Shown: one piece after another, positions 24,286-32,264 of the stretch
Numbering within the stretch: the first letter of the stretch is position 1
Layout: the number at the start of each line of letters is the position of its first letter
DNA from: Kumtagia sp964244725
GTDB taxonomy: Bacteria; Pseudomonadota; Alphaproteobacteria; Rhizobiales; Rhizobiaceae
DNA: 64,000 nucleotides
Reading direction: 5' to 3'
Assembly: GCA_964244725.1 (NCBI GenBank)
Contig: CAXTJQ010000006.1
Span: 62,001 to 126,000 of the forward strand
Position numbers and translations under genes: made by a program
The notes under the pieces: generated by a model
Databases searched by the model: none
Seen by the model: only the letters and a program-made list of their open reading frames with translations
What the model was told of the DNA's origin: nothing

Positions 24286-25038
24286 GCAGCGTGTTCCCAC
24301 CGAAAATCATTGGAAGGACAATCACAAAGGGCCAGACGATCGACACGCCCAGCATAAGGAGGGCAAACCGAAATTCCACCGCAGAGAAGTCGGCAGAACC
24401 GAAAGGATCGTCGCCCCAACTCCGGAAAGCATACCAAGCAGAATAAAATGCCATCGACAGGAACCCTAGCAGTTTGACGAGCTGACGACGAAGCGAGATG
24501 GCGAACGGCAGACCCTTGCGGGTCGGATCTTTCGCGTCGACGACCTTGATCGACATCGCAAACTTGCCCAGCGAGCGGCTGCCCTTGAATTCTGTGAACC
24601 AGAGGTAAAACAACAGGACAAACACTTCGAGGAAGCTGAGATCGAGCGGCGTGGTTCGAAAATTGCCATCCGAATCCAGCGGAACCACGATCGTTGACCG
24701 TTGCGTGGGCATGGGAATTGTCTGACTGCCCGCCGGGCTTCCCTGTGCCCAGGAAATGACCTTGAGTCCCAGCAGCGAAGTCGAGCACTGCGCCCACTCC
24801 AATCCCTTCAGAGTTGCGTCTTCCGAGTTGATTGAAGCGCCATAGCAGACACGCCAGTTGGCGGTGAATTTCGCGACGATTTCGCCATTTGTCGTCGCAA
24901 AAAGCAGTGCGATGATGACATAGAGCGGAACGATACGACGACGTAGTCGATTAGGTAGGCACAAACGCGCGACCAAAACCCAGCGCGCCTCGCGTATACT
25001 GGAATTTTGTCTGGAAACGCCGTGTCGATCTCGACCAT
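24245..25038 (-). pseudogene. RDD-family membrane protein gene with a single-base frameshift
   Basis: The N-terminus lies in one frame, starting at 25038 (MVEIDTAFPDKIPVYARRAG), and includes the family's first helix start (GFWSRVCAYLIDYVVV). The rest lies in another frame from about 24940 to the stop at 24245, including FKGSRSLGKFAMSIKVVD and RRQLVKLLGFLSM. Adding one base in the GTCGTCGTA tract (plus-strand 24931-24948) joins them into AYLIDYVVVIVPLYVIIALL, a proper RDD helix. RDD proteins are small membrane proteins, some with Na/H antiport activity. It is either a genuine decay event, phase variation, or a sequencing error. The base composition is less GC-rich than the neighbours. Confidence 0.8.
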
Positions 25039-25098
25039 CCCAGCCCTTATCTTACGCCTTCGTGACGTTCGATCAAATTCCGCTCTGGAGAGAGAAAT

Positions 25099-25848
25099 CT
25101 ACGCCGCGCTGAGCCGCGCCATCGTCTCGTCGTCGACCTCGAAATTGGCGTAGACGTTCTGCACGTCGTCGTCGTCATCCAGCGTGCCGACGAGCTTGAT
25201 CAGCGACTGCGCGCGTTCCTCGTCGACCGGCACGTTGTTCTGCGGTTTCCAGATGATCCGGACGCTCTCGGCCTCGCCGAGCGACGCTTCGAGCGCCTTG
25301 GAGACCTCGCCGACGCTTTCGAAGGCGCATTGGATGATGTGGCCGTCCTCGTCGGACTGCACGTCGTCGGCGCCAGCCTCGATGGCAGCCTCCATGACCG
25401 CGTCGGCGTTGCCGGCTTCAGGCTTGTAGCCGATCTCGCCGACCCGGTCCCACAGGAAGGAGACCGATCCTGTTTCGCCCAGCGCGCCCCCCGCTTTGGT
25501 GAAGGCGGCGCGCACGTTGGATGCCGAGCGGTTGCGGTTGTCGGTCAGCGCCTCGACGATGACCGCGACGCCGCCGGGTCCATAGCCTTCATAGCGGACA
25601 GCTTCGTAGTTCTCGGCGTCGCCCATCGAGGCCTTGTTGATCGCGCGCTGGATGTTGTCCTTGGGCATCGAGACCGCCTTGGCGTTCTGGATCGCGAGCC
25701 GCAGGCGCGGGTTCATCGACGGGTCGGGCGCGCCGGTCTTGGCCGCGACGGTGATTTCGCGCGCGAGCTTGGAGAACATCTTCGACCGCACCGCATCCTG
25801 GCGGCCCTTGCGATGCATGATGTTCTTGAATTGGGAGTGGCCGGCCAT
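25099..25848 (-). CDS. yebC: YebC/PmpR-type transcriptional regulator or translation factor
   Basis: 249 residues. It begins with the invariant MAGHSQFKNIMHRKGRQD of the YebC family; conserved segments such as YEGYGPGGVAVIVE (near residue 95) and AFTKAGGALGETGSVSFLWD follow, and an acidic C-terminus. YebC proteins regulate transcription or relieve ribosome stalling at proline stretches. In many bacteria yebC precedes ruvC directly; here it is 13 kb away on the opposite strand, so the old neighbourhood has been rearranged. It follows the TerC gene on the same strand after about 115 bases. Confidence 0.95.
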   Translation of the reverse strand: MAGHSQFKNIMHRKGRQDAVRSKMFSKLAREITVAAKTGAPDPSMNPRLRLAIQNAKAVSMPKDNIQRAINKASMGDAENYEAVRYEGYGPGGVAVIVEALTDNRNRSASNVRAAFTKAGGALGETGSVSFLWDRVGEIGYKPEAGNADAVMEAAIEAGADDVQSDEDGHIIQCAFESVGEVSKALEASLGEAESVRIIWKPQNNVPVDEERAQSLIKLVGTLDDDDDVQNVYANFEVDDETMARLSAA

Positions 25849-25965
25849 GATGTCCTCGTCGCGAAGGTCGGTTTTGGAGCTGCCGGCTTATAGATAGATC
25901 GGCGCGCGAGATCCAGAACGCGATTCGCTGTCGGCTTGCCGGCGACAGTCCGTCGATTTGTGATC

Positions 25966-26703
25966 CTACTTCCTGCGCCGCGCAATCATGTTCAACCCCT
26001 CGACCAGCGCCGAAAAACCCATCGCCGCGTAGATATACCCTTTCGGCACATGGTAGCCCATGCCGTCGGCGATCAGCGTCATGCCGATCATCAGCAGGAA
26101 GCCCAGCGCCAGCATGACGATGGTCGGGTTCCTGGCGATGAATGTCGCCAGCGGATCGGCGGCCAGCATCATGACGGTGACCGCCACGATCACGGCGATG
26201 TACATGATCGCGATCTCGTCCGTCATGCCGACGGCGGTGATGATGGAATCGATCGAGAAGACGAGGTCGAGCAGCAGGATCTGGAAGATCGCCGCGCCCA
26301 TCGTCATCGTCACGGCCTTGCCGATCATCGTGTCCTTCTCGTCGATCGGGTCCACCGTATGATGGATTTCCTTGGTCGCCTTCCAGACCAGGAAAAGCCC
26401 GCCGGCGATGAGGATGAGGTCGCGCCAGGAAAAACCGTGCCCGAAGGCGGTGAACACCGGCTGCGTCAGTTGCACGATCACCGAGATGGTGGCGAGCAGG
26501 ATCAGCCGCATGACCAGCGCCGCGCCGATGCCGAGGCGCCGCGCGCGCGACTGCTGTTCGGCCGGCAGCTTGTTGGTCAGGATCGAGATGAAGATCAGAT
26601 TGTCGATGCCGAGCACGATCTCGAGGATCACCAGCGTCGCGAGCGCCACCCACGCGGTCGGATCGCTGGTCCAGACGAAATGGGCGGCAAGGAAATCGAT
26701 CAT
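25966..26703 (-). CDS. TerC family integral membrane protein
   Basis: 245 residues with about seven hydrophobic segments. TerC motifs include LVILEIVLGIDNLIFISILT near residues 22-41 and LLDLVFSIDSIITAVGMT near residues 120-145, each with acidic residues in the membrane that fit metal binding. TerC homologues export manganese, aid membrane protein metalation or give tellurite resistance. It stands between the YmdB-type gene (71 bases upstream) and yebC on the same strand. The substrate is inferred from the family only. Confidence 0.9.
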   Translation of the reverse strand: MIDFLAAHFVWTSDPTAWVALATLVILEIVLGIDNLIFISILTNKLPAEQQSRARRLGIGAALVMRLILLATISVIVQLTQPVFTAFGHGFSWRDLILIAGGLFLVWKATKEIHHTVDPIDEKDTMIGKAVTMTMGAAIFQILLLDLVFSIDSIITAVGMTDEIAIMYIAVIVAVTVMMLAADPLATFIARNPTIVMLALGFLLMIGMTLIADGMGYHVPKGYIYAAMGFSALVEGLNMIARRRK

Positions 26704-26774
26704 CGGTTCTCAATTTCGGTCAATGGCAATCGGCATTCAAATCCCGACGGAAGTAGGAAGACGCGATCCCGGCT

Positions 26775-27605
26775 TCAACGCGCGGTCCAGAACGACGGCA
26801 CGGTTTCCTCGAGCCGCGGACCAAGACGCAGCGGCGCGATCTTTTCCGTAAGCCCGGTCCGATCGGAAATCTCGACGCCGAGGCCGCAAATGGTGGCTGG
26901 GCCGGTCGCGGCTTCCATTCTGCCTTTCGGCACTTTCGACAGGAAACGGTTGAGCGGCTCCTCCTTGTCCATGCCGAGCGAGGAATCGTAGTCGCCGCAC
27001 ATGCCCGCATCCGACAAGTAGCCGGTGCCGCCGTTGAGAATTTGGTGGTCGGCCGTCGGCTGGTGGGTGTGGGTGCCGACGACGAGGCTGGCGCGTCCGT
27101 CGACGAAATGCGCGAAGCATATCTTCTCCGACGTGGCTTCGGCATGAAAGTCGATCACCGCCGCGTCTGCCTGCTCGCCGAGCGGACAGGCGGAAAGCTC
27201 GCGCTCGCCGGCCTGGAACGGGTCGTCGAGTTCCGGCTGCATGAAAACCCGGCCCATGATGTTGGACACCAGCACGCGCGCCCCGTTGCGGGCGATGTAG
27301 ACGCCCGATCCCCTGCCCGGCGTGCCGCGCGGAAAATTCGCCGGCCGCAGGAAGCGCTCCTGCCGGGGCGCGAAGGTCAGCGCCTCGCGCTGGTCCCAGA
27401 CATGGTTTCCGGTGGTGACGACATCGGCGCCCGCCGTGAGCGTCTCGCGAAAGATGTCCTCGGTGATGCCGAAGCCGCCGGCGGCGTTCTCGCCGTTGAC
27501 GATGACGAAATCGAGCGCCAGGTCCGAGATCAGCCCAGGCAGCCGCTGCCAGACGGCGGTTCGTCCGGACTTGCCGACCATGTCGCCGAGAAAAAGAAGC
27601 CGCAT
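26775..27605 (-). CDS. YmdB-type metallophosphoesterase (2',3'-cyclic-nucleotide phosphodiesterase family)
   Basis: 276 residues from the ATG at 27605. Metal-ligand motifs are in the right order: RLLFLGDMVGKSGR at the start, FVIVNGENAAGGFGI near residue 35, VTTGNHVWDQRE near 63, and GTHTHQPTADHQIL near 175. YmdB of Bacillus is a phosphodiesterase affecting biofilm and RNA levels. This matches the family length of about 265-280. An upstream in-frame Met at 27671 would add 22 residues before the first strand and is unlikely. The 165 bases upstream hold no gene. Confidence 0.92.
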   Translation of the reverse strand: MRLLFLGDMVGKSGRTAVWQRLPGLISDLALDFVIVNGENAAGGFGITEDIFRETLTAGADVVTTGNHVWDQREALTFAPRQERFLRPANFPRGTPGRGSGVYIARNGARVLVSNIMGRVFMQPELDDPFQAGERELSACPLGEQADAAVIDFHAEATSEKICFAHFVDGRASLVVGTHTHQPTADHQILNGGTGYLSDAGMCGDYDSSLGMDKEEPLNRFLSKVPKGRMEAATGPATICGLGVEISDRTGLTEKIAPLRLGPRLEETVPSFWTAR

Positions 27606-27769
27606 GCGAAAACGGTCGCGCCTCGTGATGGAGTGGATTGCGTGGGAACTCGCTGACGAGTTCGAAAACAAGGATGCCGGGGCTCAGGATGACGCGATCG
27701 TACGCTTCGATTGTTCGAAGTTTTTGCTCCGGTTGGCAATGGATAAAAACTACGTGGCGCCGCGGCAAA

Positions 27770-29422
27770 TCATGACGGTCGGGATTTGAGCACGCGCCGG
27801 GCGATGGCGTCGATCAGGTCAGGCAGCACCCGGAACGTGTAGGTTTCGTGCGTGCGCTCCAGCCAGTGGTGGTAGTCCCGGCCCCACGGCCCGGCATTGA
27901 TGACCGGAATTCCCGCCGTCGCGTCGCCCGATTGGGGCCAGACGATGCTCGAACCCCAGAGAGGCGCGTTGGCGGCGACTGCACGAAGATCGCTCTCATC
28001 GATCGGCCCCATGAAACTCATGTCGGCGATCGCGGGAAAAAACGGCTGCTTGACGATGCCGTCGCCATGTGCGGCGGAGGTTGCGGCGACAGCCGCGTCG
28101 ATCGCTGTTTCGATGTCGGACAAATTTGCGGGCCAGACGATGGCCGGATAGGGCATGGAACCGATGCACAGCAAGATCGCCGGCCCCCCGAGACCCGAGC
28201 GGCTCCAGGTGAAATCGACGAGATCCCGGCTTCGGGACGGAAGATCCAGATCGTGTCGCGACGCGAGATCGGTGGCGAGCGCCGCGAAATCAACCGCGAA
28301 ATTCTCGGACCTATTCTGGGCCTTTTTCACCAGATCCGCATAGGTGAGGACAGGGATGCTCTCCCAATCCATCGCGGGAACGGCGCCGCCCCCCATGCGC
28401 GTCGCGCGGTCGGCCATGCGGGCGGCTGCCGTGCGCATCGCGCGGCCGGCGACCCGCGTGGCGATCGCGATGATGTCGGCCGCTTTGCGCCGGTGCAAAA
28501 GCACGTTCCAGAACGCCCAGACACGCGCCGGAATCGTGACATTGTAGGCGGGTTTCAGATCCTTCAGCCCCAGCACGGTCGGCGGCGATGCGAGATTGCC
28601 GCCGGACAATTCGCCGAGTTCCGGCGCATATTCCATTTCGGCGACGAGTTCCGCGGCGAGATAGGCGGCGTTGACGCCGTTAAGGGGATAGCAGGCATGC
28701 GCCTCCTTGCCCACGATCAGCGCCGAGAGCAGCAGCTTGCCGATGCAGCCCATCGAGACGACGCGTCCCTGGGCGCCGTCCTCGTTGTCGCAGATCGCAT
28801 CGAGATTGATGGCGAGCCGCGCGTCTAGGCCGTTGTCGGCCAGGAATTTCGGCAACATTCCGGCCACCGAGCGCATTCCCGACGAGTTCTCCTCCTCGTC
28901 CGGGCAGGCGATCAGGAGCAGGTTTCCCGCCCGTTGGCGCGATGCCGCGAACTGCTCTAGGACTGCGAGGCCGGCGGCGATCCCCGATTTCATGTCGAGC
29001 ATGCCGCGGCCGGGCCGGAAGCGGCCGCTCCCCAGATCGTCGAGCGCCAGGGAGTTGGCGCCGCTGGCTTCGAGTTTCGAGATCAGCGCCGCCCGCAACG
29101 CTTCGGGCTCGCCGGCGAGCGCGGCGAGATCGCCATAGTCGTCGATCGACACCGTGTCGAAATGGCCGACCAGGATGACGGTCCGCGGTCCCTCGCCGCG
29201 AACCAGCGCCAGGACGCTCGCCCTGTCATGCTTGCCTGGCGCGGGCGCCCGCCGAAGATCGCCTGGCCGATCGCGAAAGACCGGCCATGTCGAGAGTTCG
29301 GCCTCCAGCCTCTGCGAAAACAGCGCTTCGTCCACGGTGCCGGTGACGCTCGGCCAGCCGACCATCAGGTCGGCGAAATAACGCGCGCGCGTCTCGAACG
29401 AGCCGTTCGACCGGTCCATCAT
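27770..29422 (-). CDS. M20-family amidohydrolase, RocB-like
   Basis: A 550-residue metallohydrolase. The two-zinc site motifs are VILVGHFDTVSIDDYG near residue 85, GRGMLDMKSGIAAGLAV near 140 and ACPDEEENSSGMRSV near 173. The length and order match RocB, an arginine-utilisation protein of Bacillus with an M20 fold. It is adjacent to a second M20 gene, and these follow the MttB and FAD/GcvT genes on the same strand, suggesting that it hydrolyses an amide linked to a methylated amine. The exact substrate is an inference. Confidence 0.85.
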   Translation of the reverse strand: MMDRSNGSFETRARYFADLMVGWPSVTGTVDEALFSQRLEAELSTWPVFRDRPGDLRRAPAPGKHDRASVLALVRGEGPRTVILVGHFDTVSIDDYGDLAALAGEPEALRAALISKLEASGANSLALDDLGSGRFRPGRGMLDMKSGIAAGLAVLEQFAASRQRAGNLLLIACPDEEENSSGMRSVAGMLPKFLADNGLDARLAINLDAICDNEDGAQGRVVSMGCIGKLLLSALIVGKEAHACYPLNGVNAAYLAAELVAEMEYAPELGELSGGNLASPPTVLGLKDLKPAYNVTIPARVWAFWNVLLHRRKAADIIAIATRVAGRAMRTAAARMADRATRMGGGAVPAMDWESIPVLTYADLVKKAQNRSENFAVDFAALATDLASRHDLDLPSRSRDLVDFTWSRSGLGGPAILLCIGSMPYPAIVWPANLSDIETAIDAAVAATSAAHGDGIVKQPFFPAIADMSFMGPIDESDLRAVAANAPLWGSSIVWPQSGDATAGIPVINAGPWGRDYHHWLERTHETYTFRVLPDLIDAIARRVLKSRPS

Positions 29423-29527
29423 CTCTCCCCTCCACCTCCCGGCGCCCTGAACCGCAAGGCGGCCAAGGCCGTCATGGGGCCGAATGTCGGCCGGTTCGAC
29501 CGTGACGGGTCCGACGCCATCATGACG

Positions 29528-30667
29528 TCATCCCTCACGCGCGCCCAGTCCGCCGATCAGCCGCGCGAGCATGGTCGTGCGCGGCGCGAGCGACGACACC
29601 AGGATGTGTTCCTCGTGCGTATGGGCGCCGTGGCCGACAGCGCCGAGACCGTCCAGCGTGGCGACGCCCAACGCACCGGTGAAGTTGCCGTCGGAACCGC
29701 CGCCATGCCTGTCGTGCTGCAGGTCGAATCCGATCGCGGCGGCGCTCGCCCGCGCCCGTTCGTAAAGCGCCATGCCGCCGTCCCGGGCGGTCCAGAGAGG
29801 CCGGACCGGCCCCTTTTCGATCTCGATCCTGACGCCGTTCCGGGTTCCTTCGAGAGACGCCATCGCCCGCCGTATTTCCTCGGCATCGGCCTCGGAGCGC
29901 GCCACGCAAAGAACCTCCGCGACACAAGCCATCGGCACGCAATTGACCCATTGGCCGCCGTGGAAGACGCCGACCGAATAGGTGGGGCCGGCGTCGAAAT
30001 CTGACCGGCTTTCGAGCTCCTCGACGAGCTGCGCCATGATGCGGATCGCGGATCGGCCCTCCTTGTTGGTCCAGCCGGAATGAGCGGGCCGTCCGTGCGT
30101 CCTCAGCGTGAAGCGATGGAAGGCGTGCCGGCCGGTCGTGACCTCGCCTTTTTCGCCGAAAGCAGGCTCCGGAATCAGCACGGATGCGTGCTTGACCGCT
30201 TCCGTCTCGATCAGGGCGCGCGAACTCGGCGACCCGATCTCCTCATCGCCATTGATGAGAATCGTGACCGGAAGATCGAGCGCGTCGTCCTCGATGACAG
30301 CTTCGAGCGCCGCGAGCGCCATCACGATGCCCGCCTTCATGTCGTAGATGCCAGGCCCGTAGCAGCGGTCGCCGTCGCGCCGGATGGGCAGCGGCCCGGC
30401 AAGCGTTCCGACGGGATGAACCGTGTCCAGATGGCCGATGACGAGCAGGCCCGGCCTGTCGGACTTGCCCTTGCGGCGGCACAGCGTCACGCCGGCGACG
30501 CCGCCGGTCCCTGGGATGGTCTCGACGGAAAAGCCGAGCCGCCGGATGCGCGCGGCGGCGAGCGCCTGCATCGTCTCGACTGTCTCCGGCGCATAGGTCG
30601 GGCTTTCGACCGCGACCCATTCGAGGACTTCATCGAGAAGCGTCTCGGCTGAAAATCGCGGATTCAA
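29528..30667 (-). CDS. M20-family carboxypeptidase-like amidohydrolase
   Basis: 379 residues from a TTG at 30667, which lies seven bases after a GGAAAGGAAAG ribosome site; an upstream Met at 30724 lies inside the mttB gene. Zinc motifs are LLVIGHLDTVHPVG near residue 80, YGPGIYDMKAGIVMALA near 105 and INGDEEIGSPSSR near 135, with a final His in GHGAHTHEEHI near 355. It resembles glutamate carboxypeptidase/CPG2-like enzymes that remove C-terminal Glu or hydrolyse N-acyl amino acids. It sits between mttB and the RocB-like gene on the same strand. Confidence 0.85.
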   Translation of the reverse strand: MNPRFSAETLLDEVLEWVAVESPTYAPETVETMQALAAARIRRLGFSVETIPGTGGVAGVTLCRRKGKSDRPGLLVIGHLDTVHPVGTLAGPLPIRRDGDRCYGPGIYDMKAGIVMALAALEAVIEDDALDLPVTILINGDEEIGSPSSRALIETEAVKHASVLIPEPAFGEKGEVTTGRHAFHRFTLRTHGRPAHSGWTNKEGRSAIRIMAQLVEELESRSDFDAGPTYSVGVFHGGQWVNCVPMACVAEVLCVARSEADAEEIRRAMASLEGTRNGVRIEIEKGPVRPLWTARDGGMALYERARASAAAIGFDLQHDRHGGGSDGNFTGALGVATLDGLGAVGHGAHTHEEHILVSSLAPRTTMLARLIGGLGAREG

Positions 30668-30695
30668 AAGCAAACTTTCCTTTCCGGAGCGCGGC

Positions 30696-32264
30696 TCACG
30701 ACAGCGGCGGAGCCCCGCCCTCACGCGTCCGCCGAGCGACGAAATCGGCCAGTTCGTCGCGGCGGCCCAGGTCCATCGGAGGCGGCTCGAAATCCTCGAT
30801 CACCTTCTTCCAGATCGCATTGGCGCGCATTGTCGCGGTCTTGGCGCCGTCGTCGGACCACTGCCCGAAATTGCGCCAGTCGGATACGAGCGGCTGGTAG
30901 AAAGCTGTCTGATAGCGCGCCATCGTGTGCCGCGATCCGAAGAAATGTCCGCCCGGCTCGACCTCGGCGATGGCTTCGTAGAGGCCTTCCATGTCTTGGT
31001 CGGCGGACTGGAAGACCTCGGCGATGATCTGAAGCATTTCGATGTCGAGGATGAACTTTTCCAGCGATGCGGACAAGCCGCTTTCGAGCCAGCCCGCCGC
31101 ATGCAGCATGACGTTGACGCCGCCGAGGACGGAGCCCCATGCCGAGTTGAGGAATTCGTAGGTCGCCTGCGCATCCGGCGCGTTGGAGGCCGTCGCCGCC
31201 GATCCTCGCCATGGCAGGCCGATATGCCGCGCAAGCTGTCCCGCGCCGAACGCCCCGCGGATGAATTCCGGCGTGCCGAAAGCCGGCGAACCCGACTTCA
31301 TGTCGACGTTGGAGGTGAACGAACCGTAGACGACCGGCGCGCCCGGCTTGACGATTTGCGACAAAACGATTCCGGCCATCGCTTCCGTGTGTTGCAGCGT
31401 CAGCGCGCCCGCCACCGTCACCGGGGCCATCGCGCCGGCGAGCGTGAAGGGCGTGATGACGGAGACCTGCCCTGCCCTGGCGAAATCGATGATCCCCTGG
31501 CACATCGGAACGTCGAGCTGGCGCGGCGAATTGGTGTTGATGACGGTGAAGCACCATGGCCGCTCGCGAAATCCCTGCTCGTCGAGCCCGCGGGCGATTC
31601 GGATCATCTCGAATGTGTCGCGCGCCTGAGCCGTTCCGCGCGCATAAGCGAAGAGCGGCTTGTCGCTCAGCGTGAGCTGGCCCTCGATCTGCGCCAGATG
31701 CCGTGTTTCGAGCGGCGCGTCCTGCGGCTCGACGTTCGACCCCTGCATATGCAGCACGTCGAAATGCTGGGAGAGCTTGAAGAAGGACCGCATGTCCTCC
31801 AGCGTTCCCGACCTCTTGCCCCGCTCGATGTCGGTGACGTTGGGCGGCCCGCCGACGCAGACGAACGCCGTCGCCGCGCCGCCGATGTCCACGTCGCGCG
31901 CCGCCGTCGCGCCGCCGATCGTGATCGTCGCGGGAGCCGTCGCGAGCGCGGCCGAAATGAGCCCCCTGTCGAGGAACACGGTCGAGGTTGCGGCATCGAC
32001 CCTCGCGCCGGCCCGGCTGAAATAATCCAGCGCCTCCGGATTGAGCACGCGGATGCCGAGATTTTCCAGCACCCGAAGCGCCGTTTCGTGGATGGTGGCG
32101 ATCTGGTCGTCGGAAAAGCTGCGTTGCGGCTGCAGCGGGTTGATCAGCCTGCGGTAGGCGGGCTTGCCGGACGGAACGCCCGGATGAAGTTCGCGCCGCG
32201 GCCGCCTGCCGGGGCGATGCGGCCTCTCTGCATGGGTGGCGATATCGTCCGGGGCTATGGTCAC
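30696..32264 (-). CDS. Trimethylamine methyltransferase (MttB) family protein, non-pyrrolysine type
   Basis: 522 residues from a GTG at 32264 that overlaps the FAD/GcvT stop by four bases (GTGA). The MttB N-terminal pattern is clear (INPLQPQRSFSDDQIATIHE, GIRVLNPEALDYFSRAG), as are the later NTNSPRQLDVPM and HTEAMAGIVLSQ segments. The frame has no internal amber codon, so it lacks pyrrolysine and belongs with MtgB-like proteins that demethylate glycine betaine or similar quaternary amines. The methyl group normally goes to a corrinoid protein; none is in the window. Co-translation with the dimethylglycine dehydrogenase-like gene supports a shared pathway. Confidence 0.88.
   Translation of the reverse strand: MTIAPDDIATHAERPHRPGRRPRRELHPGVPSGKPAYRRLINPLQPQRSFSDDQIATIHETALRVLENLGIRVLNPEALDYFSRAGARVDAATSTVFLDRGLISAALATAPATITIGGATAARDVDIGGAATAFVCVGGPPNVTDIERGKRSGTLEDMRSFFKLSQHFDVLHMQGSNVEPQDAPLETRHLAQIEGQLTLSDKPLFAYARGTAQARDTFEMIRIARGLDEQGFRERPWCFTVINTNSPRQLDVPMCQGIIDFARAGQVSVITPFTLAGAMAPVTVAGALTLQHTEAMAGIVLSQIVKPGAPVVYGSFTSNVDMKSGSPAFGTPEFIRGAFGAGQLARHIGLPWRGSAATASNAPDAQATYEFLNSAWGSVLGGVNVMLHAAGWLESGLSASLEKFILDIEMLQIIAEVFQSADQDMEGLYEAIAEVEPGGHFFGSRHTMARYQTAFYQPLVSDWRNFGQWSDDGAKTATMRANAIWKKVIEDFEPPPMDLGRRDELADFVARRTREGGAPPLS

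Noticed and set aside
30696..32264. Possible pyrrolysine (amber) codon in the MttB homologue
   Set aside because: The frame is open from the GTG to the stop without an internal TAG, so this is the non-pyrrolysine type.
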